Assembly (NCBI GenBank): GCA_004195635.1
Contig: PSPT01000018.1
Location: 1 to 34,521 of the forward strand
Origin: Methanobacteriota archaeon
GTDB taxonomy: Archaea > Thermoplasmatota > Poseidoniia > Poseidoniales > Poseidoniaceae
Direction: 5' to 3'
DNA: 34,521 nt
Of this stretch, positions 1 through 7,661 are shown piece by piece. The first letter of the stretch is position 1; every line of letters starts with the position of its first letter. The position numbers and the translations under genes were made by a program. Below the pieces are notes generated by a model that was not told the DNA's origin, searched no databases, and saw only the letters and a list, made by a program, of their open reading frames with translations.

Positions 1-58
1 TATTTTCAATATTGGCCCTTTCTTCATTGAGCATTGTATAAACAAATAATTCAATAAT

Positions 59-883
59 TTAGTCATCTTGAGTTTCAACATCACTGGGCTTCCCAGTTAG
101 GATATTACGAAGTTTGTCATTGTCATTCTGCAAAGCATCCATCCATTCATACTTGACACCTAAATCATCAGCAAGAACTCGCAATGCATTAGAGTCCTTT
201 GGTAGACATTTTCCACCAAAACCACGATTTAGTCCAAATATTGGATCTAAGTGACTAGGGCCAATTGGTTGTGCTTGTTCGGCAGTGATTATTTCCCTTA
301 TAGCCGCCCAATCCTCGCCCATTGCTCGACAAATGTCATACATCTGGTTCGCAAAAATTACTTTCACTGCGTAAAATGTATTCTTTGAATATTTTACTAA
401 TTCTGCCTGAGTAGGAGTCACTTGAAAACATTGGTCTCTATTCATTACTCCTGCTTCACGGTGTTGTTGAAATACGCGCTCAGCCAAATCTGCATGGTGG
501 GTGCCACAAACTAAAATATCCTGATTGCCAAAATCTTCAAGGTGCCTTCGCTCAACTAAAAATTCTGGCGAATATGCTATTTTCAAATGAGGGTATTTTT
601 GATGATAGGATTGTGTTGTACCCGGCACTACAGTGGATTTTATTACCGCACTAAAACCATTCGGCAATTCATCCAAAATACCTTCAACGATTCTCGTATC
701 ACATGCGCCGGTTTCCGGATGAGGTGGGGTTGGGACTGCAATATATGCCATATCCACATTTTCAGTTACTTCTTGCAGAGTTGTCCCTCTTACTGGGTCA
801 TGAATAAATAATTCATGCTTTGGGCCAAACCAATGTTCAATCGCTCCGCCTACAATTCCCGCCCCAATAATTCCTACTTTCAC
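59..883 (-). CDS. Short UDP-glucose/GDP-mannose dehydrogenase family protein
   Basis: This is a member of the NAD-dependent NDP-sugar 6-dehydrogenase family, which oxidises the C6 hydroxyl of a nucleotide sugar to a uronic acid in two steps. The N-terminus has the Rossmann motif [11 protein letters not shown]. The central part has [17 protein letters not shown] and the catalytic-cysteine loop [14 protein letters not shown], with Cys226. The protein is 274 residues, while typical members exceed 400. It ends soon after the central helical domain and lacks the C-terminal nucleotide-binding domain. The start is GTG at 883, chosen because GAGGTG sits five bases upstream. It lies 15 bp behind the nucleotidyltransferase gene, so the two are probably cotranscribed. 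Family membership is clear from motifs. The substrate is unknown and full activity without the third domain is uncertain. Confidence 0.85.
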   Translation of the reverse strand: MKVGIIGAGIVGGAIEHWFGPKHELFIHDPVRGTTLQEVTENVDMAYIAVPTPPHPETGACDTRIVEGILDELPNGFSAVIKSTVVPGTTQSYHQKYPHLKIAYSPEFLVERRHLEDFGNQDILVCGTHHADLAERVFQQHREAGVMNRDQCFQVTPTQAELVKYSKNTFYAVKVIFANQMYDICRAMGEDWAAIREIITAEQAQPIGPSHLDPIFGLNRGFGGKCLPKDSNALRVLADDLGVKYEWMDALQNDNDKLRNILTGKPSDVETQDD

Positions 884-888
884 ACAAT

Positions 889-894
889 CACCTC
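889..894 (-). promoter_or_regulatory. Shine-Dalgarno site deciding a GTG start
   Basis: GAGGTG on the minus strand, five bases before the GTG at 883, lies in the 15-bp gap behind the nucleotidyltransferase stop codon. It supports GTG as the start of the dehydrogenase and points to translation from a shared transcript. Confidence 0.6.
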
Positions 895-898
895 AGCA

Positions 899-1681
899 TT
901 AGTCCTTGAAAAAGGCGACAGCATCTCCTTCTCGAATATTACATGGCTCACAGTTAAGCACACCCAATTTCGCCAAAACCGCTCCTTCTTGTAGAGCATC
1001 AGGCGTTCCACAATCAATCCAAACTTCTTGACCAAGGTCTTTCAATTGAGCGCAACCCAAATCAATATATTTTTTGTTGACGTCAGAAATTGTAACCTTT
1101 TCACCAAACTCTTTTTCCATCGAGTCGAAAATATCCCAAAAGCGTTCATCATAGAGATATATTCCTCCAATTGCCATTTTACTTGGAGCCACATCTGGTT
1201 TTTCTATAATATTGGAAAGATTCCCATCCTCATCAAAAACACCAACTCCAAATCTTTCTGGATCTTCAACCTCTCTACCCAGCAATACACAACCAGGGGG
1301 CGCTTCACTTGAACGAAAATGTTCTACCTCAGCATCCATATTTGCAGTAGTAATATTATCTGAAAAATATACCATAATACGGCAATTTTTGACATGAGAG
1401 CGCGCCAAGTCAAGAGCATATTTCACTCCCCTTGGTTCTTCTTCTATAACATAGTGAATGTTCTCGCCAGGCAATCCAGTCCCTACATGTTGCGCAATTT
1501 GGCCAATAAACCGGTTTCCAATAATCGTAATATCGGTTATTCCAGCACGGCGAATAGTTCCTAATGCATAATCAATAACAGGCCTACGGTGCAAAGGTAA
1601 GAGAGTTTTATGGGTGTACCTTGTAAAGGGGTATAGGCGACACCCATGCCCACCAGCAACTAATATCGCCTTGACTTGCAT
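899..1681 (-). CDS. Sugar-1-phosphate nucleotidyltransferase (RmlA-like)
   Basis: This is a nucleotidyltransferase of the glucose-1-phosphate thymidylyl/uridylyltransferase superfamily, which makes NDP-sugars from NTP and sugar-1-phosphate. The N-terminal signature is AILVAGGHGCRLYPFT followed by KTLLPLHRRPVIDYAL. The family usually has Thr before the signature Arg, and here it is Cys. Further matches are the YFSDN segment near residue 107 (the family metal-binding Asp region), FGVGVFDEDG, IIEKPD, and GGIYLYD. At 260 residues it is a catalytic domain without a C-terminal beta-helix. ATG at 1681 begins the conserved strand. The dehydrogenase follows 15 bp downstream, so this enzyme may make its substrate. 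The exact sugar and nucleotide cannot be told from the sequence. Confidence 0.87.
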   Translation of the reverse strand: MQVKAILVAGGHGCRLYPFTRYTHKTLLPLHRRPVIDYALGTIRRAGITDITIIGNRFIGQIAQHVGTGLPGENIHYVIEEEPRGVKYALDLARSHVKNCRIMVYFSDNITTANMDAEVEHFRSSEAPPGCVLLGREVEDPERFGVGVFDEDGNLSNIIEKPDVAPSKMAIGGIYLYDERFWDIFDSMEKEFGEKVTISDVNKKYIDLGCAQLKDLGQEVWIDCGTPDALQEGAVLAKLGVLNCEPCNIREGDAVAFFKD

Positions 1682-1778
1682 ACCATTCCCCAGTTAAGGT
1701 GCGGGGGTGGCTTCTTTTTCATACTCTCTATGAATATTGTTGAATTATTGCCCACAGAGCAGTTATTAAGTCCAACTA

Positions 1779-2150
1779 TTAATTATCTTTATTCGTATCA
1801 GCTTCAATTTCAACTCTAACTTCATCCATGTTGAGTTTTAGCAATTGTGAAACAAGGTCTCTAAGAGCCTCTTCGGGTAGTGCGCCGGGTTGAGTAAATA
1901 CTCCAATGCTTTCCTTAAACGCCATGGTCGTAGGAATTGAACGAACATTAAAAGCACCGGAAAGTGCTTGTTCTTCTTCAGTATTTATTTTTGCAAAAAC
2001 AACATCTGGAAATTCATTCGAAACACGCTCATAGACCGGCCCATATGCCTTACACGGCCCACACCATTCGGCCCAAAAATCAAGGATGACCAATTCATTA
2101 TTCTCAATAGTATTCGCAAATTCAGCCTCGGTTAAGTTGATTACCGCCAT
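1779..2150 (-). CDS. Thioredoxin
   Basis: This is a classic single-domain thioredoxin of about 123 residues, a cytoplasmic disulfide reductase. The redox motif WCGPC (Cys30 and Cys33 from the chosen start) sits after the strand VILDFWAE. The conserved cis-proline segment RSIPTTMAF and the preceding FAKINTEEE strand are present. The frame is open 13 codons further upstream. I chose ATG at 2150 because family members start just before the first strand, but an in-frame TTG a few codons upstream behind GAGGG is possible. A Glu-rich C-terminal extension of about 15 residues follows the fold. It is followed upstream in the same direction by the unknown genes at 2232-4508, with short gaps. Confidence 0.92.
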   Translation of the reverse strand: MAVINLTEAEFANTIENNELVILDFWAEWCGPCKAYGPVYERVSNEFPDVVFAKINTEEEQALSGAFNVRSIPTTMAFKESIGVFTQPGALPEEALRDLVSQLLKLNMDEVRVEIEADTNKDN

Positions 2151-2231
2151 AATCAATTGGCCCAACTTCCCTCTTTTGAACCCACCCACTCAAAAAGGCC
2201 ATTAAAATATACAAATAATAATTAAAAGTAA

Positions 2232-2924
2232 TCATTTCTTTTCTTCTTCTTGCCCTTCCTCATCTAGGCCAACCCCTTTTTCAAAAAATCCACTTTTCAG
2301 CAAATCTCCGAGATTGTCAACTCCTGCTTCGATAATATCCAAATCCTTTTCTTCTTCTCTTAACCAACGTTTTTGTGCTTCAGTTGCATTACGAATATCA
2401 AATTGATGCATTAATTTTTCATTTTCAGTAAGTGGGCCTTCTAGATTGTCATAGATCTTCGATCCCTTTAGGCCATCTCGTCGAGGCATTTTCCCCGAAA
2501 GAGCCGAATCACTCCTCCCCCAATCAGGGCCTTTCTCATCCTTACCTCTAGTTCGATACCTTTGCCCTCCAGAATCCCCTACGGTTTCTTTTTCCATTAT
2601 TTTTCCGCGATATTGTTCAATTTCACCGAGTAAGTTTTCTAATTCATCTTTTGAGCCCGAATGCCATTCTATATCCAATTCAGCCAATTTTTCATGAATC
2701 CAGGTTGTGTGACTGTTTTTTGCAATACTCAATAGTAGTGAAAAAAGAATGAGGCAACTGAGTCCTAACAAAGTGAGAGGCAGTGAAGGCTCCCCTGCGC
2801 GCCAAAAAATTCCAATAATGGTCAGACAAGCTGAGACTACAATTGCAGTTAGCAATACATCCCTATAATTTGAAAGTTCTTCTTCTCGTTGCCGAATTTG
2901 ACTTGGTAAGTCACCAGATAACAT
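2232..2924 (-). CDS. Two-TM membrane protein with charged C-terminal domain
   Basis: I do not recognise this 230-residue protein. The N-terminus is an amphipathic segment (about residues 8-20) followed by two hydrophobic helices at about 23-42 and 49-67 separated by a short loop. The rest, about 160 residues, is soluble and highly charged, with a probable coiled coil near 80-112, a Gly/Arg-rich low-complexity stretch near 115-150, and an acidic/Lys tail. The topology suggests a short hairpin anchor with a large cytoplasmic domain. It lies between thioredoxin and another TM/coiled-coil gene on the same strand, with gaps of about 40 bp, so the three may form one transcript. No catalytic motif is visible. 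Confidence 0.7.
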   Translation of the reverse strand: MLSGDLPSQIRQREEELSNYRDVLLTAIVVSACLTIIGIFWRAGEPSLPLTLLGLSCLILFSLLLSIAKNSHTTWIHEKLAELDIEWHSGSKDELENLLGEIEQYRGKIMEKETVGDSGGQRYRTRGKDEKGPDWGRSDSALSGKMPRRDGLKGSKIYDNLEGPLTENEKLMHQFDIRNATEAQKRWLREEEKDLDIIEAGVDNLGDLLKSGFFEKGVGLDEEGQEEEKK

Positions 2925-2964
2925 TCAAACTCGGTAAAGGGGGCTTACATAGATAGTTATTGGT

Positions 2965-3753
2965 TTAAAGTAATGTCTGCAATAACGAATTCAACTTTCT
3001 CTTGTCACTTTCAGAAATACCTTCTTGGGGGTTAATCATGGTAGTAAATGCCGCACCTGTTTCTATTATTGTTGGTTGATGTGAATAATTATTATTTTCC
3101 CCCACTGTTTGCTTTTGCTGGGAAGGACGGCCCACCGGCGGTCTGTTTCTTTCATCTCCCTGGACCAATACCGAGTCTTGCATTGTTACTGTTGTGTTTC
3201 TCGGCTCAAGTGCTAAGCGTTCAACTATTTGTGACATTTTGGCCAACATTTCCCCCCCTTGTTCACTTTGTGCACCCACCGCTCTTTCCAATACTGAAAA
3301 CATTTCCATGGCTCTTTCATGGGATTTAGCATTTTCAGCAATGGCTGATGATTGGATTGCTAAAGTTTCATCTTGCCTTTTTATTAATTCTCTAGTTGCC
3401 GGTGAACCAACAGCATCTCTTCGTTCTAATTCAATAATTGCAATACTAAGTTTATCATTGTTTATTATCAATTGTTCTTGAGTAGATATCAGTTGTTCAT
3501 CCATTCCATGAATTGTGTCGTTTGCCTGAAGTAAGCGACGATTGAGCATCCTGTGTTGATGCAATAGTTTTCGTTCATGGGCGCTATGAGTAATTCTTTC
3601 TGCCAAAAAAAATCCGAGGATAGCAGCCCAAAGGGCCACGATATTATCATGCCAAATTATCAAAGAAATCCAATAACTTACTCCACCTGCTGAAAATGAT
3701 CGCATTAATCCCATAATATGATAAACGGCCGCGTGGATATTAAGAGTATTCAT
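2965..3753 (-). CDS. Membrane-anchored coiled-coil protein
   Basis: This is an unrecognised 262-residue protein. Hydrophobic segments at about residues 25-50 (SYWISLIIW, then IVALWAAILGFFLAE) form one or two membrane helices. They are followed by a long helical region, about 55-185, rich in Gln, Glu, Leu and Arg and consistent with a coiled coil. The C-terminal third is low complexity (Pro/Gln/Asn rich), ending in a short helix SESDKRKLNSLLQTLL. The architecture resembles a membrane-tethered scaffold, but no domain can be named. It shares strand and close spacing with its neighbour at 2232-2924, which has a similar anchor-plus-soluble layout, so a complex is possible but unproven. Confidence 0.65.
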   Translation of the reverse strand: MNTLNIHAAVYHIMGLMRSFSAGGVSYWISLIIWHDNIVALWAAILGFFLAERITHSAHERKLLHQHRMLNRRLLQANDTIHGMDEQLISTQEQLIINNDKLSIAIIELERRDAVGSPATRELIKRQDETLAIQSSAIAENAKSHERAMEMFSVLERAVGAQSEQGGEMLAKMSQIVERLALEPRNTTVTMQDSVLVQGDERNRPPVGRPSQQKQTVGENNNYSHQPTIIETGAAFTTMINPQEGISESDKRKLNSLLQTLL

Positions 3754-3869
3754 TTATTGTTTGAAACATAGTAGTATTCTTATTGGAGGTTAAAAGAGCG
3801 TCTATTGCACATCAGTTTGCTTCTTTCAGTGCGAAAAACTGTCTTAATGAAAAGCCCTTATTGACTTTC

Positions 3870-4508
3870 TCATTCATCACCAAGAATGAAAATATCTTCA
3901 TCAATTTCAATAATAGAACCTTGCAATAAAAGGAAATTGATAGCCTCATTTATTTCCTCATCTTCAATCTGTCGTTCGTTTAGATGATTGAATATTTCTT
4001 CAGCGGGGGCAACGCCAACATTTTCCTCCATCAAACGGCCAATTTGCAATAATACATGTTGGGCAGTAATTGCCAAAAAGGGGTCATCAGTTTCCCCACT
4101 AGGAAGTAGATTTGTTAACATCCCAGCGGGATGAAACTCCTCGCATTCATTTGAGGAATAGGGGCTATCAGGGGTCGAATCAGACGAAATATTTAATCCT
4201 CTTTGAATAATATCAAAACAGTCAAACAGATTTTTCTGTCCAAGATCTACATCTCCCCCTTTGACATCAACATCTAGGCGTCGTGATAAAGATTCAATAC
4301 GATGCAAACGTTGTTCTGCCTGTAGCGTCTCCCTTTGTAAATCTGCTGAAAGTAATTTCAAATCTTCCTCTGCTTTATTTTGTAACCAATCTTTTAATTG
4401 CCAAGCAGGATCAATTCCAAGCATAGCATCTGCAAGTCTTTGAACCGCCTTCGGTAATTTTGAAGAATCGAGCCGAGATTCTTCGCCGGGGTTATTTTCA
4501 TCCTTCAT
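3870..4508 (-). CDS. Hypothetical protein with winged-helix-like C-terminus
   Basis: This is an unrecognised acidic protein of about 212 residues. Residues about 20-80 are helical and charged (probable coiled coil, RETLQAEQRLHRIESLSRRL). The middle is Ser/Asp/Pro rich and probably disordered. The last 70 residues, from LAITAQHVLLQIGRLMEE to the end, alternate helices with a final beta hairpin (GSIIEIDEDIFIL), as in winged-helix domains where a helix-rich core ends in a wing. The frame is open to 4580, but I chose ATG at 4508 because AGGAG lies eight bases upstream and the extra residues are basic and atypical. It may be the first gene of the minus-strand group ending with thioredoxin. DNA binding is inference only. 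Confidence 0.6.
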   Translation of the reverse strand: MKDENNPGEESRLDSSKLPKAVQRLADAMLGIDPAWQLKDWLQNKAEEDLKLLSADLQRETLQAEQRLHRIESLSRRLDVDVKGGDVDLGQKNLFDCFDIIQRGLNISSDSTPDSPYSSNECEEFHPAGMLTNLLPSGETDDPFLAITAQHVLLQIGRLMEENVGVAPAEEIFNHLNERQIEDEEINEAINFLLLQGSIIEIDEDIFILGDE

Positions 4509-4516
4509 GATTATTA

Positions 4517-4521
4517 CTCCT
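4517..4521 (-). promoter_or_regulatory. Shine-Dalgarno site for the gene at 3870-4508
   Basis: AGGAG on the minus strand, eight bases before ATG 4508. It favours this start over the further upstream in-frame codons. Confidence 0.45.
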
Positions 4522-4717
4522 ATTATTGAGGGCCTATGAATGCTACCCTCTTTTTGAAACCTTTTCTTCCTTTCCATCATGCAACTTAGTAGTGCATTTT
4601 AGACAAATTAGTAACTCCATCGGAAACCACCCCCTTATTGTTGCCAAATGCAATAATTATTAGAATTGCATAATATTAGTATTAAAAACCCAAAAAAAAG
4701 GACGGGCGCGTTCATGT

Positions 4718-4722
4718 AGGAG
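4718..4722 (+). promoter_or_regulatory. Shine-Dalgarno site favouring a TTG start
   Basis: AGGAG six bases before TTG 4729. The first in-frame ATG is at 4741, which would leave 18 bases of spacing, so TTG is the better start for the dehydrogenase gene. Confidence 0.5.
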
Positions 4723-4728
4723 TGCCTT

Positions 4729-5919
4729 TTGCCCAGCACTATGGTAGAGCATCGAATCACCATCCTCCCCGGCGATGGCACCGGCCGCGAGGTTGTTCTT
4801 GAAGCACAACGTGTTCTCGATGCGATTTCAGAAAATACTAATATTGGTTTTGAACAAGAGGTCATCCCTTGTGGCGGCCAACATTTCCTTGAAACCGGAA
4901 AAGTTTGGGCCGAAGGTTCATATGAATTTTGCCGTGACGAATCCGATGCCTTGATTCTTGGAGCTATTGGCTGGCCCGGTGCTAAATTGGATAATGGAGA
5001 TTTGGCCGGCGGCGAAGTTATTCTAGGATTGAGGGCTGGACTTGAACTATATGCAAATGTAAGGCCAATCAAATTGTATGAAGGAGTATTACATAAAGTA
5101 CATGACAAATTCGCTCAGCATTGGCAACCAGGGCTTGTAGATATGGTAATATTACGCGAAAATACTGAAGGGCTTTACCACAGCTTATTACATCGTTCAG
5201 CATTAAAGGTAAATGGCAAGAGCGATTATGAACCACCTCAACTGGATTTCCCAGGACTTGAGGGGGAAGTAGCATGGGACCCGCGCCCAATTTCTCAAAA
5301 TGGAAGCGAGAGATTAATCCGGGCTGGTTTTGAAATAGCCTCGCAAAGAAACGGCAACTCCAGCGGCAAATCATTGGTTCATTGCGTTGACAAAAGTAAT
5401 GTTACCCGTGGTTGTCAATTGTTTAGAAAGGTGTTTAAAGAAGTATCATCTTCTTACCCCCAAATTAATACAGACTTTGCTTACATCGACGCTTTTACAA
5501 TGTGGTTGATTCGTAACCCAGAGTGGTTTGATGTTGTAGTGACATCTAACATGTTTGGAGACATTGCAACGGATTTAGGAAGTGTACTTCAAGGAGGCAT
5601 GGGTATGGCTTCAAGCGCAAACATTGGCGAGAAGCATGGAATGTTTGAACCGGTTCATGGTTCATCTCCAAAGCACGCCGGCCAAAACAAAGTAAATCCA
5701 ATTGCAACAATATTATCGGTTCAACAAATGCTTGGTTGGTTAGGGAATAAGAACAACAATGAAGAATTACTAAATGTTTCAGCAGTGGTTGATCAAGCAG
5801 TTGCAGAGCACCTTAAGTTTGGAAATGAATTGACTTATGATTTAGGGGGAACTGCCTCTACATCTCAAGTAGGAGTCTCAATATCACAGCGTATTTCGGA
5901 CATCTTGTCCGAACTATAA
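4729..5919 (+). CDS. Isopropylmalate/isocitrate dehydrogenase family enzyme
   Basis: This is a beta-decarboxylating dehydrogenase of the IPMDH/ICDH/tartrate-dehydrogenase family, which oxidises and decarboxylates a 2-hydroxy acid with NAD(P). The order of motifs is clear: ILPGDGTGREVV at the start, then LYANVRPIKLYEGV, the substrate motif RENTEGLY, VHCVDKSNVTRG with the catalytic Lys, the metal-binding MFGDIATDLGSVLQGGMG, and the NAD-site motif FEPVHGSSPKHAG followed by NPIATILS. The length of 396 residues is normal. The active-site sequences do not match textbook LeuB (which has RELTGG) and sit closer to the RENTE-type subgroups, so isocitrate, homoisocitrate or a tartrate/malate-like substrate are all open. 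It is a lone plus-strand gene between minus-strand genes, with no leucine-pathway neighbours. Confidence 0.88.
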   Translation: MPSTMVEHRITILPGDGTGREVVLEAQRVLDAISENTNIGFEQEVIPCGGQHFLETGKVWAEGSYEFCRDESDALILGAIGWPGAKLDNGDLAGGEVILGLRAGLELYANVRPIKLYEGVLHKVHDKFAQHWQPGLVDMVILRENTEGLYHSLLHRSALKVNGKSDYEPPQLDFPGLEGEVAWDPRPISQNGSERLIRAGFEIASQRNGNSSGKSLVHCVDKSNVTRGCQLFRKVFKEVSSSYPQINTDFAYIDAFTMWLIRNPEWFDVVVTSNMFGDIATDLGSVLQGGMGMASSANIGEKHGMFEPVHGSSPKHAGQNKVNPIATILSVQQMLGWLGNKNNNEELLNVSAVVDQAVAEHLKFGNELTYDLGGTASTSQVGVSISQRISDILSEL

Positions 5920-6068
5920 TTGAATAATGTTCTCAATAGAAAAAGTGGTAGTGTGGCAATTTGGATTACGGACCTCAACCGTAGTTTTGGTGTGGGGAAA
6001 AAAAGAATCATGTTTGGCGCAAGAACTAGCATTGTATGAGTGCTTGTCAATTGGAATAATATTCCTCA

Positions 6069-6710
6069 TCATTCTGATTCTGCAATATTTCTCACACGCC
6101 ACGCCTCTTCAAATTGTAACCACATATTCTTTTCAATATCTCCTTTCACCCTTTCTCTGATATCTAGATACATTTCTTCTTCTATTTGCTGGCGAACTTT
6201 TTGTTCGATTTTGGGGGTAATTAGTTTAATCAACGCGACCTCAATTTCCCTAATTTGTTCTTCACTAATATTGCCACTAGTTTCTCCCTGCGTCTTTGCC
6301 TCCTGCCGTCTAACTTCTGCCTCAATTAGAATTCTAACTTGATTTTCAATCCGATTTACAGTTTCCAATTCCCATGACTGGGATGGCCGAGGCAGAGATA
6401 ATTTGCCTACTTCATTTCTTAATGTTTGAATAAATCTAATTCTAACTGGATCATTTACTGAATGGTCATATCCCCCAATCACAAAGGATATTAAGCAGTC
6501 AAGAAACTCATCATTCTCAATTTCAGCCCCACAACCAGGGCAAGAAGTTTGACCTTTTGCGTCAAAAGGGTTGTCCTTATTTTTATCCGAAGATCCTCTT
6601 TTGGGACGCTTTCGTCGGGCTATTGGTACCTTTTCAACTTCATCAAAAGTAATTGAGGATTGAAAAAACCCGCCTCCTTCCAGCGTATCCAACCTTCGTT
6701 TTTCTTCCAT
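6069..6710 (-). CDS. Unknown charged helical protein with a CPGC motif
   Basis: This is an unrecognised 213-residue protein. The first 55 residues are basic and low complexity (ARRKRPKRG). A single CPGCGAEI motif lies near residue 57, looking like half of a zinc ribbon, but no clear second cysteine pair follows (only an isolated Cys at about residue 71). Residues about 100-205 are predicted long charged helices rich in Glu, Arg and Ile, likely coiled coil. AAAGGG abuts ATG 6710 as a weak Shine-Dalgarno. It is flanked by about 150 bp of non-coding DNA on each side and by a gene of opposite direction, so it is probably monocistronic. The function is unknown. Confidence 0.6.
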   Translation of the reverse strand: MEEKRRLDTLEGGGFFQSSITFDEVEKVPIARRKRPKRGSSDKNKDNPFDAKGQTSCPGCGAEIENDEFLDCLISFVIGGYDHSVNDPVRIRFIQTLRNEVGKLSLPRPSQSWELETVNRIENQVRILIEAEVRRQEAKTQGETSGNISEEQIREIEVALIKLITPKIEQKVRQQIEEEMYLDIRERVKGDIEKNMWLQFEEAWRVRNIAESE

Positions 6711-6851
6711 CCCTTTCGTTATTAACTAAATGCACATGATAAAGAACCTTTCTACGACGCCACTCTATTATTGCACAATACGGCAATAAAATGCCGATTA
6801 TCCGAGGAAAGGTGAGCCAACAATCTCAATTAATGATTGAAAACGGTAATT

Positions 6852-7661
6852 TCATTTTGTTACATTTTTCATATTTGTTGCCATGACATCGAGCGCATCT
6901 TGCAATATTTGCTGATTATCCCAATTACTATCTATTGAATATTCATCTAGTTCAATTAGCAGTTGAAGAAGATTATTGGCAAAACGGCACAACTCATCAA
7001 CAATTGTGACACTGGCCATTTTTGCACTTCGTGACATTGGGTTTAGATCAACAACCAATACTTGTTTTCCCATCGCCACTAATGCTTCACACCTATCTCC
7101 ATCTTCCAACGGAACTAATATTGTATCACACGATATAATCCCTTCTTTATGGCATTTTGCTCTTGGGCCCTTTAAGCCGGGAATTAATCCATCCGGCTCT
7201 GCACCGAGTATTGGAACTTCCATAATCGCAGTGTGCCATTCATCAACCCCACCCTTCCACTCTTTAGGAGGTTGTTGTGAGTGGATATACTTCTTTCTTT
7301 CATCAATATATTTTAGCAAAGCCTTCATTCGTTCTGGAGTTCGGTAGAAAATATTTATTTCAATAGCGCAGCCTAATACGGCAGCACAACGAAGTAAATC
7401 ATCACCTGCTAATGCAGCGGTGTTTCCATTTAAACTAATTACTGCCTTTTCAGCAGATTTCAATCGCTTTGCAATTTCAATAGTGGCCTTCATTGCCGAA
7501 TTACTAGTTTCTTCACCAAGAAGATAATCAAAAGCCTCACCTCTCCCATGTGCAATTAGTGCAGAGCCAGCCAACATCCCTCGATTTGCCGCCTCCTCAA
7601 GTAACCCTCTTGCTAGTAAGGATTTGTAACGCGGGTGGCTCGGATCTGCTGCGTGTCCCAT
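6852..7661 (-). CDS. 4-phosphopantoate--beta-alanine ligase (archaeal phosphopantothenate synthetase)
   Basis: This enzyme joins 4-phosphopantoate and beta-alanine with ATP to give 4-phosphopantothenate, the archaeal route to coenzyme A. Recognised family segments are HPRYKSLLARGLLEEA at the N-terminus, ALIAHGRGEAFDYLLGE near residue 40, VISLNGNTAALAG near residue 75, and the C-terminal VLVVDLNPMSRSAKMASVTI. The length of 269 residues fits the family. I chose ATG 7661 because GGAGGG lies six bases upstream. This ATG overlaps the TGA stop of the preceding NadC-like gene, implying translational coupling. The family is found in most archaea and not in bacteria, so this is one of the best taxonomic signals in the window. 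Confidence 0.92.
   Translation of the reverse strand: MGHAADPSHPRYKSLLARGLLEEAANRGMLAGSALIAHGRGEAFDYLLGEETSNSAMKATIEIAKRLKSAEKAVISLNGNTAALAGDDLLRCAAVLGCAIEINIFYRTPERMKALLKYIDERKKYIHSQQPPKEWKGGVDEWHTAIMEVPILGAEPDGLIPGLKGPRAKCHKEGIISCDTILVPLEDGDRCEALVAMGKQVLVVDLNPMSRSAKMASVTIVDELCRFANNLLQLLIELDEYSIDSNWDNQQILQDALDVMATNMKNVTK

Noticed and set aside
4635-5108. 157-codon minus-strand frame over the start of the dehydrogenase gene
   Set aside because: It overlaps the conserved IPMDH/ICDH motifs on the plus strand and its translation is low complexity with no family resemblance.
5920-6068. Small overlapping frames between the dehydrogenase and the gene at 6069 (for example 5927-6160 plus and 5914-6102 minus)
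   Set aside because: They overlap neighbours, have no ribosome-binding site or recognisable sequence, and lie in the spacer between convergent genes.
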